The position numbers were made by a program, and so were the translations under genes. A stretch of DNA of 64,000 nt from Amycolatopsis sp. NBRC 101858 (GTDB lineage Bacteria; Actinomycetota; Actinomycetes; Mycobacteriales; Pseudonocardiaceae), in the NCBI RefSeq assembly GCF_030269325.1, contig NZ_BSTD01000001.1, positions 1-64,000 of the forward strand, given 5' to 3'. This document shows positions 35,982 to 44,940 of this stretch, piece after piece. The notes under the pieces are model-generated. The model saw only the letters and a list, made by a program, of their open reading frames with translations, had not been told where the DNA came from and did no database searches. The stretch's first letter is position 1; every line of letters begins with the position of its first letter.

Positions 35982-36869
35982 TCAGGGGAACGTGAGAACG
36001 ATTTTTCCCCGGCCGTGCCCGGTCTCGATTTCCCGATGCGCCGCCACCGCCTCGGTGTACGGGTAAGCGCGCCGGACGTGGAACCGCAAGTCGCCCTTCG
36101 CATAGAGGGCCGCCAGCTCCGCGAGCCGCGCGGCGGAGCGTCCGGACTTCGAGACGAGCACGCCGAGATCGGCCGCCCGGCCGTGGTCGACGAGAGTGAG
36201 GATCCGGCTCCGGTCCTTCACCAGTTCGAGTGAGAGATCGAGGGCGGGGCCACCGGCCCCGTCGAGCACGACGTCGACCCCCAGCGACGCGACGCGGTCC
36301 TTCAGCCCTTCCCCGTAGACGACGGGGGTGGCACCCAGCTCGCGCAGGTAGTCCTGGTTGACCGCGCTCGCGGTGCCGATCACGGTGGCACCCCGCAGTC
36401 GCGCGAGCTGCACGGCGGCGGTACCGACCGACCCGGCGGCGCCGTGCACGAGCAGCGTCTCGCCTTCTTTGACCTGCAAGGCTTCCAGGGCGATCGACGC
36501 GGTCTGCGTCCCGGCGGTGAACCCACCGGCAACCTCCCACGGCATTTCCGGCGGCTTGGGCGTGACATCGGTGGCGGGCACGACGATGTACTCGGCGGCG
36601 GCCCGCACGGCGGTGAAGCCGAGAACTTCGCTACCGGCAGGCAGATCGCCTTCATCGACAACACCGGCAAACTCGTTCCCGGGCACGCGAGGCCACCCGA
36701 GCTCCAACCCGGGCGGCTCCCACCCGGCCCGCACGGCGGCGTCATAGGGCTGCACCCCGGCAGCCTTGACGCGCACGCGCACCTCTCCGGGCCCGGCGTG
36801 CGGCTCAGGCAGATCGAGAACTCCCAGGACTTCGGGCCCGCCGAATCCGGTGAACGCTACGGCTTTCAT
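35982..36869 (-). CDS. NADP-dependent quinone oxidoreductase-type enzyme (MDR family)
   Basis: 295 residues, zinc-free medium-chain reductase. The GroES-like N-terminal half contains PGNEFAGVV. The nucleotide-binding half has VHGAAGSVGTAAVQLARLRGA near residues 139-159, the family's AAGGVG-like loop. It lacks zinc-binding Cys residues, as expected for quinone or enone reductases. Its promoter has the 19-bp spacer and dyad of MerR-controlled genes, suggesting induction by an oxidant, electrophile or aldehyde through a regulator encoded elsewhere. It is divergent from the GNAT gene. Confidence 0.88.
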   Translation of the reverse strand: MKAVAFTGFGGPEVLGVLDLPEPHAGPGEVRVRVKAAGVQPYDAAVRAGWEPPGLELGWPRVPGNEFAGVVDEGDLPAGSEVLGFTAVRAAAEYIVVPATDVTPKPPEMPWEVAGGFTAGTQTASIALEALQVKEGETLLVHGAAGSVGTAAVQLARLRGATVIGTASAVNQDYLRELGATPVVYGEGLKDRVASLGVDVVLDGAGGPALDLSLELVKDRSRILTLVDHGRAADLGVLVSKSGRSAARLAELAALYAKGDLRFHVRRAYPYTEAVAAHREIETGHGRGKIVLTFP

Positions 36870-36875
36870 GGCACC

Positions 36876-36906
36876 AGTCTGAAACTTCGAGTTACCTTGA
36901 AGTCAA
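36876..36906 (-). promoter_or_regulatory. MerR-type promoter of the oxidoreductase
   Basis: On the minus strand, TTGACT (36901-36906) and CAGACT (36876-36881) are 19 bp apart, too long for unaided polymerase. The dyad ACTTC-N10-GAAGT (36884-36903) fills the spacer. This is the architecture of MerR-family activation sites. The inverted repeat CCTTGA-AG-TCAAGG (36895-36908) overlaps its -35 side. Confidence 0.6.
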
Positions 36907-36928
36907 GGATCAGCCTTAGAATGAACGC

Positions 36929-37378
36929 ATGGGCCAGCCCGAAATCCGCGCAGCAACGCCCGCCCAAGCCGCCGAGCTGACCGCACTGATGCACGCATCA
37001 TCGGCGTACCAGGGCGACTACGCATCGATCCTCGAAGGCTACGAGGTCACTCCGGGGTACATCGAAAGCAATCCGACGTTCACAGCCATGACCGAAGGCG
37101 AGGTCATCGGCTTCTACGCACTGCGCGAAGATCCCCCGGAGCTGGACATCATGTTCGTGGCGGACAAAGCACAGGGCCTAGGCCTGGGAGCCCGCCTGAT
37201 CAAGCACATGGTCAAGGAGGCAAGCATCCGAGGGATGCGCAGCATCCGAGTGGTCTCCCACCCACCGGCACTGCAGTTCTACATCCGCATGGGAGCGAAC
37301 CAAACGGGCACAATCCCACCAACCCCACCAAAGATCCGCTGGGAACGGCCAGAACTCCACTTCGACGTCCCCAGCTAA
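36929..37378 (+). CDS. GNAT family N-acetyltransferase
   Basis: 149 residues. The acetyl-CoA-binding loop reads QGLGLGARLIKHM near residues 80-92. The N-terminus (EIRAATPAQAAELTALM) and the LDIMFVADKA strand fit the fold. TAGAAT (36917-36922) is 6 nt before ATG, so the mRNA may be leaderless. It uses many A-ending codons (GCA, CCA, GAA, GGA), unlike most genes here. The substrate is unknown. Confidence 0.85.
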   Translation: MGQPEIRAATPAQAAELTALMHASSAYQGDYASILEGYEVTPGYIESNPTFTAMTEGEVIGFYALREDPPELDIMFVADKAQGLGLGARLIKHMVKEASIRGMRSIRVVSHPPALQFYIRMGANQTGTIPPTPPKIRWERPELHFDVPS

Positions 37379-37428
37379 CGTCGCAGCAGGGCCACACCCC
37401 CACCGCCCCGATACGAAGCCGCAGTACA

Positions 37429-37484
37429 CGGCCGCCGGGTCGGGTCAAGGCACGCTTTCCCGCCTTGACCCGACCCGGCGGCCG
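37429..37484. terminator. 23-bp perfect hairpin between convergent genes
   Basis: Arms 37429-37451 and 37462-37484 are exact complements around a 10-nt loop. It separates the GNAT and lpd stops and can terminate in both directions. Confidence 0.88.
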
Positions 37485-37523
37485 TAGTGACAATCAGGAT
37501 TCGGGGCAAGAGGCCCACCGAAC

Positions 37524-38915
37524 TCACATATTGATCATGTGCCCAGCAAGCCCATGCAAGGCTTCCTTGACGGCCTCACCCAAAGTCGGATGAGCATGCA
37601 CATTCCGAGAAACCTCATGAACAGTAAGATCCCACTGCTGAGCCAAAGTAAGCTCCGGAAGCAACTCGGTGACATCGGGCCCGATGAGATGCCCGCCAAT
37701 CAGTTCCCCATACCGAGCATCACTGATCAGCTTGACGAACCCACCAGCATCCCCCAGCCCCTGAGCCTTCCCATTGGCCGTGAACGGAAACTTAGCCACC
37801 TGAACGTCAAACCCCTGAGCACGAGCCTGCTCCTCAGTCCACCCGAAACTGGCGATCTGAGGCTGACAGTAAGTAGCCCGAGGAATCATCGGGAAATCGA
37901 GTTCCATGGTCTCCGCCCCGGCAATGGTCTCCGCGGCAACAACACCCATCGACTCCGAAGCATGAGCCAGCATCAGCTTCGCCGTGACATCCCCGATGGC
38001 GAAGATGTGCGGAACATTCGTCCGCCCCCGCCCATCGATGGCGATCGCACCCCGCTCGGTCAAAGCGACCCCGGTCTTCTCCAGCCCATACCCCTCGACC
38101 CGAGGCTGGAACCCGATCGCCTGCAGAACCTTGTCAGCGGAAAGAACCCGCTGCCCCTCCTTCTCCGAGGACACGGTGACCTGCACCGACGAACCGGAGT
38201 CGTCGATCGCCTCGACCCGCGTGGAAGTCAGCACCTTGATCCCGAGCTTCCGATACCGCCGGAAGAGCTCAGCCGAAACCTCGGCATCCTCCAGCGGCAC
38301 CATCCGATCGAGGAACTCGACGATCGTGACGTCGACCCCGTAGTTGTGCAGCACGTAAGCGAACTCGACCCCGATAGCCCCCGCACCGGCGATGATGATG
38401 CTCGACGGAAGCTCACTCGAGAGAATCTGCTCTTCGTACGTCACGACCCGCGAACTCCGCGACGTCCCCGGCAGCAACCGCGTGGTCGCCCCGGTCGCGA
38501 TGATGCAGTGGTCGAACGTCACCTGCGACCCGTTCACCTCGAGGGTGTGGTCGTCGACGAACGTGCCGTGCCCGTCGAACTCGGTGATCTTGTTCTTCTT
38601 CATGAGGAAGTGCACGCCCTTGACGCGCCCGTCGGCGACCTTCCGGCTCCGCTCGTAAGCAGCCGAGTAGTCCACGCGGATCGGGCTGTCGGACGAGATG
38701 CCGAACGCCTTCGCCTCCTGGGTCACGACGTGCGCCAGTTCGGCGTTGCGCAGCAGCGCCTTCGACGGGATGCACCCGACGTTCAGGCAGACGCCACCCC
38801 AGTACTTCTCCTCGACCACCGCGGCGCTCAGCCCGAGCTGGGACGCGCGGATCGCCGCGACGTAACCGCCGACTCCGGCCCCCAGGACGACGACATCAAA
38901 GTGTTGTGCACTCAT
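37524..38915 (-). CDS. lpd: Dihydrolipoyl dehydrogenase (E3)
   Basis: 463 residues. The FAD-binding [13 protein letters not shown] is at the N-terminus, the redox disulfide is [12 protein letters not shown] (Cys near residues 41 and 46), the NAD-binding loop is GAGAIGVEF near residue 178, and the C-terminal active-site His-Glu pair is in HAHPTLGEA. It reoxidises dihydrolipoamide of 2-oxoacid dehydrogenase complexes. It is alone here, as in many actinobacteria where the E1/E2 genes lie elsewhere. The 3' two thirds use unusual T-ending and TTG codons, while the 5' 450 bp look normal. Confidence 0.95.
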   Translation of the reverse strand: MSAQHFDVVVLGAGVGGYVAAIRASQLGLSAAVVEEKYWGGVCLNVGCIPSKALLRNAELAHVVTQEAKAFGISSDSPIRVDYSAAYERSRKVADGRVKGVHFLMKKNKITEFDGHGTFVDDHTLEVNGSQVTFDHCIIATGATTRLLPGTSRSSRVVTYEEQILSSELPSSIIIAGAGAIGVEFAYVLHNYGVDVTIVEFLDRMVPLEDAEVSAELFRRYRKLGIKVLTSTRVEAIDDSGSSVQVTVSSEKEGQRVLSADKVLQAIGFQPRVEGYGLEKTGVALTERGAIAIDGRGRTNVPHIFAIGDVTAKLMLAHASESMGVVAAETIAGAETMELDFPMIPRATYCQPQIASFGWTEEQARAQGFDVQVAKFPFTANGKAQGLGDAGGFVKLISDARYGELIGGHLIGPDVTELLPELTLAQQWDLTVHEVSRNVHAHPTLGEAVKEALHGLAGHMINM

Positions 38916-38964
38916 ACGCCCGAAACTACCCCTTCGGCCAGGCCCGGGCGGGGTGACGCGGACC

Positions 38965-39735
38965 TCAGGCGGCGACCGGCGGCCGCTCCCCGCGAAGCGA
39001 CACGAGCAGCTCGGTGATCGCGCCCATGATCCGGGCCGTGGCCTCCTCCAGCACCTCCCGGCCGAGGGGCCGGTCACGCAGGTCGGACAGGTCGACCGGC
39101 GGTCCCGCCACCAGCTCGACCGTCTTGCGCGGCAGCCCGCGCGGGAACCACGCCGTCGACGGCAGCAGGTGGTGGGTGCCCCAGTTGGCCACCGGGATCA
39201 CCGGCGCGCCGGTCTCCAGCGCCGCGCGCACGATGCCGGTCTTGCCGCGCATCGGCCAGCCGGCCGGGTCGTTCGAGAACGTGCCTTCGGGGAAGACCGC
39301 GACGCACTCGCCGTCCCGCACCGAGGCGACGAGGTCGCGGTAGGCCTCGGCCGCCGTCGCCGCGCCGCGGTACACCGGGATGTGCCGCCCCGAGCGCATC
39401 ACGCGGCCCAGGACCGGCAGCTTCCACAGCGACGCCTTCGCCAGGTACCGCGGCACGCGGCCGGCGGCCAGGCAGAACGCCGTCAGCGTCGCCGGGTCGG
39501 CGAACGACAGGTGGTTCGACGCCACCAGCACACCCCCGGACTTCGGGATGTGGTGCGAGCCCCGCACCCGGAACCGGGTCGTCTGGACGAGGAACTGCCA
39601 GACCACCTCGATCGCGAAGCTGTACCAGGCGCCCCGGCCGGCCCGGGCGAAACGCCGGCCGTAGGCGATCATCTGCCGTCGGGTGAGCAGCTCACCTTCG
39701 GTGTCCAGCGGGGTCCAGCGGTCCATGACCGTCAT
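38965..39735 (-). CDS. 1-acylglycerol-3-phosphate O-acyltransferase (PlsC-like)
   Basis: 256 residues. The acyltransferase motifs are present: NHLSFAD near residues 78-84 (H-x4-D) and VFPEGTFS near residues 145-152. A hydrophobic stretch near residues 35-55 may dip into the membrane. It probably acylates lysophosphatidic acid or a related glycolipid. Start codons at 39735 and 39726 are both possible and neither has a good ribosome-binding site; 39735 is listed. The next gene upstream ends 54 bp away. Confidence 0.85.
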   Translation of the reverse strand: MTVMDRWTPLDTEGELLTRRQMIAYGRRFARAGRGAWYSFAIEVVWQFLVQTTRFRVRGSHHIPKSGGVLVASNHLSFADPATLTAFCLAAGRVPRYLAKASLWKLPVLGRVMRSGRHIPVYRGAATAAEAYRDLVASVRDGECVAVFPEGTFSNDPAGWPMRGKTGIVRAALETGAPVIPVANWGTHHLLPSTAWFPRGLPRKTVELVAGPPVDLSDLRDRPLGREVLEEATARIMGAITELLVSLRGERPPVAA

Positions 39736-39789
39736 TCGTAGCCGACGACCGGCCGGATCGGCGCGCCCTCGCACCGAACGCGGCGCAGA

Positions 39790-40194
39790 TCACACGCGCT
39801 CGAGCACGACCACGGGGATGTGGCGGTCGACCTTCTTCGTGTACTCGTTGTAGTCCGGCCAGACGGCGGCGAGCTTGTCCCACAGCTTCGCCCGCTCGTC
39901 GCCCTCGACCGTGCGGGCCCGGGCCTGGAACCTTTCGGCCTTGATCTGCACGCCGACCTCGGGGTTCTCGACGAGGTTGAGGTACCACGCGGGGTGCTTC
40001 GGCGCGCCGCCGGCGGACGCCACGACCACCGGGTTGCCGTCGGCCTCCTGGTAGATCAGGGCGAGCTTGCGCTCCCGGCCGGTCTTGCGGCCCTTCGTGG
40101 TCAGCAACAGCGTCGGGACGCCTTCCTGCCACTCGTGGCCGACCTCGCCGTTCGTCTCCTCGTAGCGGCGGATGTGCTCGTCACCGAACAGCAT
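39790..40194 (-). CDS. Deazaflavin (F420)-dependent nitroreductase/quinone reductase, Ddn family
   Basis: 134 residues, a single split beta-barrel. The hallmark segments are TLLLTTKGRKTGRERKLALIYQE near residues 28-50 and PAWYLNLVENPEV near residues 69-81, which bind the deazaflavin. The family includes mycobacterial Ddn, which reduces quinones and activates nitroimidazoles using F420H2. It is a likely client of the F420 pathway to which FbiC contributes. It is divergent from the LacI gene at 40425. Confidence 0.87.
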   Translation of the reverse strand: MLFGDEHIRRYEETNGEVGHEWQEGVPTLLLTTKGRKTGRERKLALIYQEADGNPVVVASAGGAPKHPAWYLNLVENPEVGVQIKAERFQARARTVEGDERAKLWDKLAAVWPDYNEYTKKVDRHIPVVVLERV

Positions 40195-40424
40195 GCGTGC
40201 ATCCTTTCGCGGTCGGTCGAAAGTGGCGTACTCACCACCGGAGGACTCTCCTTGTTACCAGGACACGGACCTGCGCCGATCTTCCCGTGTGCTACCCCCG
40301 TGCTTTTCACTCGAACGGGTCAGGTCCCCCGGCCAGCGGCTTCTCCCGGCCCACCCCCTTCCCAGTAGATTGCACCGACCGAGCACGCGGAGACACCCGA
40401 GACCGACCCCTGGAGGAGCCAGCC

Positions 40425-41465
40425 ATGAAGGCCCGGCCGCACGTGACACTGGAAGACGTGGCACGCAGCGCGAACGTCTCGCTCGCGACGGCGTCGCGGG
40501 TGCTCAACGGCACCGCGTCCGTCCGCGCCGACCTGCGGGAGCGGGTTTCCGCCGCCGCGGCCGAGCTGGCCTACGCCCCGAACGCGCACGCCCAGGCGCT
40601 CGCCGGGGGCACCCACCGCACGGTCGGCGTGATCTGCCACGACGTCAGCGACCCGTACTTCGCCGCGATCGCCGGCGGGGTGATGCGGGTGGCGACCGAC
40701 AACGGGCTGCTGGTGATGCTGGCCGGCACCTTCCGCGACCCCGACCGCGAGGTCGCCTACGTCTCGACGCTGCGCGCGCAGCGGGCCGCGGCGATCCTGC
40801 TGATCGGCTCGGCGTTCGAGGACCGGGCGTGGGAACGCGCGATGGCGGCCGAGCTGGAGCCCTACCGCCGCGGCGGCGGGCAGGTCGCGGCGGTCAGCCG
40901 CCACCGCGGGCTCAAGATCGACACCGTCCAGCCGGACAACAAGGGCGGTGCCGCCGCGCTGGCGAAGGCACTGGCCGGGCTCGGCCACAAGCGCTTCGCG
41001 GTGCTGGCCGGGCCGCGGAAGCTGAGCACGGTCATCGACCGGCTGGCCGGGTTCACCGACGGGCTCGCCGAGCACGGCATCAGCCTGCACGAAGACGACG
41101 TCGTCGAGGCCGCCTTCACCCGCGACGGCGGCTACGAAGCGACGAAGCGGCTGCTCGCCGGCCGCAAGCGCAAGCTGCCGACCTGCGTCTTCGCCGTCAC
41201 CGACGTGATGGCGATCGGCGCGCTGACGGCGTTGCGCGAGGAGGGACTGTCCGTGCCCGGGGACATTTCGGTCGCCGGGTTCGACGACATCCCGGTGGTC
41301 CGCGACCTCGCCCCGGCGCTCACCACGGTCCGGCTGCCGCTGGAGGAGCTCGGCGAGCGGGCGATGGACCTGGCGATCAAGGGCGCCGGGGGGACGCGGC
41401 CGCGGACCGTCCGGCTCTCCGGCGAGGTCGTCCTGCGGGAGAGCACCGCGCGCCCCAAGCGCTGA
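40425..41465 (+). CDS. LacI-family transcriptional regulator
   Basis: 346 residues. The DNA-binding part (TLEDVARSANVSLATASRVL) is at residues 8-27, followed by the sugar-binding type effector domain and the conserved SVPGDISVAGFDDIP. GGAGGAG stands 8 nt before ATG 40425; the frame is open further upstream, but those codons lie in the gap with the divergent gene. A perfect LacI operator 60 bp downstream of its stop, in the promoter of the next genes, is its probable target. Confidence 0.92.
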   Translation: MKARPHVTLEDVARSANVSLATASRVLNGTASVRADLRERVSAAAAELAYAPNAHAQALAGGTHRTVGVICHDVSDPYFAAIAGGVMRVATDNGLLVMLAGTFRDPDREVAYVSTLRAQRAAAILLIGSAFEDRAWERAMAAELEPYRRGGGQVAAVSRHRGLKIDTVQPDNKGGAAALAKALAGLGHKRFAVLAGPRKLSTVIDRLAGFTDGLAEHGISLHEDDVVEAAFTRDGGYEATKRLLAGRKRKLPTCVFAVTDVMAIGALTALREEGLSVPGDISVAGFDDIPVVRDLAPALTTVRLPLEELGERAMDLAIKGAGGTRPRTVRLSGEVVLRESTARPKR

Positions 41466-41487
41466 CGGCACCCCACTCGGTCGGGCC

Positions 41488-41536
41488 TTGTCGCACCTCG
41501 GCACAGGTCCTACCGTGGAAGCGAGAAAGCGCTTTC
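41488..41536 (+). promoter_or_regulatory. Promoter with a LacI/CcpA-type operator
   Basis: TTGTCG (41488-41493), 17 bp, then TACCGT (41511-41516). Right after the -10 is the perfect palindrome GAAAGCGCTTTC (41525-41536), centred near +10 to +15, where a bound repressor would block initiation. It precedes the DUF993 and isomerase genes. Confidence 0.75.
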
Positions 41537-41557
41537 TGACTCCCGGAGGTTCCCCCG

Positions 41558-42691
41558 ATGCTCCTGCTCCCGGCCCCCGGCGGCGGGCTCGTGAACTGGT
41601 CACCGTCCGGTCCCGCGCTCCCCGGGCCACCGGGTGCGCCGCCGTCGTCGCGGATCGCCTACGCCGCCGCGCACGTCGTCGCGGACGCGCTCGCCGACGA
41701 GCCCGGCGCCGTCGACTGGGACACCACGCTGGCCTTCCGCGAGCACCTCTGGGCGTGCGGGCTCGGCGTCGCCGAAGCGATGGACACCGCGCAACGCGGC
41801 ATGGGCCTCGACTGGGCCACCACGAAAGAGCTGGTCACCCGCACCGGCGCGATCGCAGGCGGCCGCCGGTGGTGCGCCGGCGTCGGCACCGACCAGCTGC
41901 CGGCCGGGCCGGCCACTCCGGCGTCCATTGTGGATGCCTGGCGCGAGCAGCTGGACCTGGTCGGCGGCGCGGGCGCGGTCCCCGTCGTCATGGCGAGCCG
42001 GGCGCTGGCCGCCGCCGCGAACGGCCCGGACGACTACCACGCGGCCTACGGGAAGCTGCTGTCCGAGGCGGGCGGCCCGGTGCTGCTGCACTGGCTGGGC
42101 GAGCAGTTCGACCCCGCGCTGGCCGGCTACTGGGGCCACCAGGACGTCCGCGCCGCGGCCCGCGAGCTGGCGGCCCTGTGCACCGAGCACGCGGGCACCC
42201 TCGCCGGGGTGAAGGTTTCGGTGCTGGACGCCGAGGTCGAGACCGAGTTCCGCCGCGCGCTGCCCGAGGGCGTCGCCTGCTACACCGGCGACGACTTCCA
42301 CTACCCGCGGCTCATCGCCGGCGACGAGCGGGGCCACAGCGAGGCCCTGCTCGGCATCTTCGACCCGATCGCGCCGGTCGCCGCGGCCGCGCTGCGCCGC
42401 CTGGACGACGGTGACCGCGCCGGGTTCCACGCCCTGCTCGACCCGACCGTGCCGCTGGCGCGCGAGATCTTCCGCGCCCCGACCCGGCACTACAAGACCG
42501 GCGTCGTCTTCCTCGCCTGGTTGAACGGCCATCAAGAGCACTTCCGGATGCTCGCCGGCAGCGAGTCCGCCCGCACGATCACCCACCTCGCGACGCTGCT
42601 GCGGCTGGCCGACGCGGCCGGCGTGCTCACCGACCCCGAACTCGCCGTCGCCCGGATGCGACCCCTGCTGCAGGTCGCGGGGGTGGCGTGA
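41558..42691 (+). CDS. DUF993 family protein (dihydrodipicolinate synthase-like)
   Basis: 377 residues, predicted TIM barrel. The sequence fits DUF993, whose members are distantly related to class I aldolases of the DapA type and usually lie beside sugar isomerase genes. Recognisable parts are AMDTAQRGMGLDW near residues 75-87 and SVLDAEVETEFRRALPEGV near residues 224-242. GGAGG lies 9 nt before ATG. It overlaps the isomerase start. I infer a role in catabolism of an unusual sugar or inositol-like compound, controlled by the upstream LacI. The catalysed reaction is not known to me. Confidence 0.75.
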   Translation: MLLLPAPGGGLVNWSPSGPALPGPPGAPPSSRIAYAAAHVVADALADEPGAVDWDTTLAFREHLWACGLGVAEAMDTAQRGMGLDWATTKELVTRTGAIAGGRRWCAGVGTDQLPAGPATPASIVDAWREQLDLVGGAGAVPVVMASRALAAAANGPDDYHAAYGKLLSEAGGPVLLHWLGEQFDPALAGYWGHQDVRAAARELAALCTEHAGTLAGVKVSVLDAEVETEFRRALPEGVACYTGDDFHYPRLIAGDERGHSEALLGIFDPIAPVAAAALRRLDDGDRAGFHALLDPTVPLAREIFRAPTRHYKTGVVFLAWLNGHQEHFRMLAGSESARTITHLATLLRLADAAGVLTDPELAVARMRPLLQVAGVA

Positions 42692-43503
42692 TGGACCCGC
42701 GGCTCAGCCTCAACCAGATCACCACCAAGGCCTGGTCGCTGCCCGAAGCGGTGGCCGGGTGCGCCGCGGCCGGCGTCGGCTGGATCGGGCTGTGGCGCGA
42801 CAAGGTCGCGGAAACCGGGGTCGACGAAGCTGCCCGCCTGCTCAAGGAGCACGGTGTCCGGGTTTCGTCGTTGTGCCGCGGTGGGTTCTTCACCGGCGTG
42901 ACGCCGGAAGGGTCCCCTGTGGACGGTGTCGCGCAGACGCGGGAGGCGATCGACGAAGCCGCCGCGCTGGGCGCCGGTGTGCTCGTGCTGGTCGTGGGCG
43001 GGGTCGCGGGCAACGACCTCGCCGCGTCCCGGCAGCGGGTCGCCGACGCCGTGGGCGAGCTCGCGCCGTACGCCGGGGAACGCGGGGTCCGGCTCGGCCT
43101 CGAGCCGCTGCACCCGATGCAGTGCGCGGACCGGTCCGTGCTGTCCACTGTGGATCAAGCGCTGGCGATCGCCGCGGCGCACCCGCCGGAGCAGGTCGGG
43201 GTGATCGTCGACGAGTTCCACGTCTGGTGGGACCCGCGGATCGAGGAGTCGATCGCCGCGGCCGCCGGCCGGATCGCCGGGTTCCACGTGTGCGACGTCC
43301 TCGTGCCGCTGCCCGACCCGCTGCTCGGCCGCGCACTGCCGGGCGACGGCCCGATCGACCACCGCCGGCTGCGGGCGTGCGTCGAGGCCGCGGGCTACAC
43401 CGGCCCGATCGAGGTCGAGGTGTTCAACGCCGCGCTGTGGGCCCGGCCGGGCGCGGAGGTGCTCGCCGAGACCGTCGCGGCGTTCGAGCGCCACGTCGCC
43501 TGA
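42691..43503 (+). CDS. Sugar phosphate isomerase/epimerase family protein
   Basis: 270 residues, xylose isomerase-like TIM barrel. Metal-ligand regions are visible as GLEPLHPMQCAD near residues 133-144, VIVDEFHVWWD near residues 170-180 and IEVEVFNAALW near residues 236-246. The ATG overlaps the preceding stop by 1 bp; a GTG at 42688 would overlap by 4. It forms a unit with the DUF993 gene. Confidence 0.85.
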   Translation: MDPRLSLNQITTKAWSLPEAVAGCAAAGVGWIGLWRDKVAETGVDEAARLLKEHGVRVSSLCRGGFFTGVTPEGSPVDGVAQTREAIDEAAALGAGVLVLVVGGVAGNDLAASRQRVADAVGELAPYAGERGVRLGLEPLHPMQCADRSVLSTVDQALAIAAAHPPEQVGVIVDEFHVWWDPRIEESIAAAAGRIAGFHVCDVLVPLPDPLLGRALPGDGPIDHRRLRACVEAAGYTGPIEVEVFNAALWARPGAEVLAETVAAFERHVA

Positions 43504-43551
43504 GGCCGCCGCCGGTACCCTGGGTTCATCAGGCGGACGGGGGATCGCTCG

Positions 43552-44211
43552 ATGGCGGAAGACGACGGCGCGGTCCGGAGCGTGCTGCGCGCGTTCGACC
43601 TGCTCGCCCTGTTCACCGAACGCCGCCGGACGTGGGCGGTCAAGGACCTCACCGCCGCGAGCGGCCTCGCGAAGACGACCGTGCTGCGGCTGGTCGCCAC
43701 CTGCGAGCAGCGGGGCCTGCTGTGGACGCGTCCCGACGGGCGGGTCACCGTCGGCCCGGGGATGCTGCGCTGGGCCCAGCTGGCGAACACCGCGTGGCAG
43801 CTGCCCGAGCCGGTCCGCCAGGTCCTGCGCGAGGTCGCCCAGGAATACGGCGAAACGGTCAATTTGTACGTCCGCAGCACGGAAGCACTCGTCTGCGTGG
43901 CCCAGCAGGAGGGCTCGCGGACCATCCGGCACGTCGGCCGCGTCGGCGACGAGCTGCCGCCCGGGTGCGGGGCCGCCGGGCGGGTGCTGGCCGGCGCCGA
44001 GGGCCCCGCGGTCAGCCACGGCGAGCCGGAACCGGGCGCGTCCAGCGTCGCCGCGCCGGTGTTCGACACGGACGGGCGGCTGCTCGCCGCACTGGCGGTC
44101 ACCGGCCCGACCACGCGCTTCACGGCGGAGGCGGTAGCGACGCTCAGCGGGGGTGTGACGGAGGCCGCACGCCGGATTTCGCGGATCGGTTTCGGTGGGC
44201 GGCCGGACTAG
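43552..44211 (+). CDS. IclR-family transcriptional regulator
   Basis: 219 residues. The N-terminal winged helix (VLRAFDLLALF and LAKTTVLRLVATCEQRGLL, residues 11-60) is followed by an IclR-type effector domain. The effector domain is on the short side, with the usual central part near residues 110-150 shortened. It follows the isomerase by 48 bp and may belong to the same catabolic unit. GGGGGAT gives a ribosome-binding site. Confidence 0.85.
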   Translation: MAEDDGAVRSVLRAFDLLALFTERRRTWAVKDLTAASGLAKTTVLRLVATCEQRGLLWTRPDGRVTVGPGMLRWAQLANTAWQLPEPVRQVLREVAQEYGETVNLYVRSTEALVCVAQQEGSRTIRHVGRVGDELPPGCGAAGRVLAGAEGPAVSHGEPEPGASSVAAPVFDTDGRLLAALAVTGPTTRFTAEAVATLSGGVTEAARRISRIGFGGRPD

Positions 44212-44227
44212 AACGTAGGCTCCGGGC

Positions 44228-44938
44228 ATGCCGAACCTGCTGGTGGTGGAAGACGACGCCGCGATCGGCAGCGTGCTCGAATCGACCCTGCGCCTGCACG
44301 GCCACCAGGTGTGCTGGCGCCGTGACGGCCGCACGGCCCTGCAGGCCGCCACGGCCGGGGACTTCGACCTCGTGCTGCTCGACCTCGGTCTCCCCGACCT
44401 GGACGGCGTCGAGGTCTGCCGCCGCCTGCGGGCGGCGCTGCCCGCGTCCGTGCTGGTCATCCTCACCGCCCGGCAGGAGGAGATGGACGTCGTCGTCGGC
44501 CTCGACGCCGGCGCCGACGACTACCTCACCAAGCCGATCCGGCTGGGCGAGCTGCTGGCCCGGGTGCGCGCGCACCTGCGCCGCGGCGCGCCGGCCGGCG
44601 CCCGCCCGCCGGTGACGATCGGCGGGCTGACCGTCGACATCGCCGGCCGCCGCGCCACGCTGGGCGGGCGTGAGGTCGTGCTGCGGGCCAAGGAGTTCGA
44701 CCTGCTGGCGCGGCTGGCCGAGCAGCCCGGGGTCGCCGTCAGCCGCGAGACGCTGATGTCCGAGGTCTGGGACGCGCACTGGTACGGCTCGACGAAGACC
44801 CTGGACGTGCACATCGCGGCGGTGCGCCGCAAGCTCGCGTCGGCGGCCGAACCCGGCACCGAAGTGCCCCGGATCGCCACCCTGCGCGGTCACGGGTACC
44901 GGCTGGAGGACCCCTCGCGGTCGCTCGCCGAAGGCTGA
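44228..44938 (+). CDS. Two-component response regulator, OmpR/PhoB family
   Basis: 236 residues. In the receiver domain the acidic pair is at residues 8-10, the phospho-acceptor Asp lies in LLDLGLPD near residue 51, and KPIRLGEL carries the conserved Lys near residue 101. The C-terminal winged helix ends in ATLRGHGYRLE. TAGGCT (44216-44221) is 6 nt before ATG, indicating a leaderless mRNA. The kinase gene starts 2 bp after its stop. Confidence 0.95.
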   Translation: MPNLLVVEDDAAIGSVLESTLRLHGHQVCWRRDGRTALQAATAGDFDLVLLDLGLPDLDGVEVCRRLRAALPASVLVILTARQEEMDVVVGLDAGADDYLTKPIRLGELLARVRAHLRRGAPAGARPPVTIGGLTVDIAGRRATLGGREVVLRAKEFDLLARLAEQPGVAVSRETLMSEVWDAHWYGSTKTLDVHIAAVRRKLASAAEPGTEVPRIATLRGHGYRLEDPSRSLAEG

Positions 44939-44940
44939 CC

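Noticed and set aside
35854..36540. Upstream extension of the subtilase frame
   Set aside because: It overlaps the oxidoreductase gene on the same strand in another phase; a signal peptide and ribosome-binding site start at 35853.
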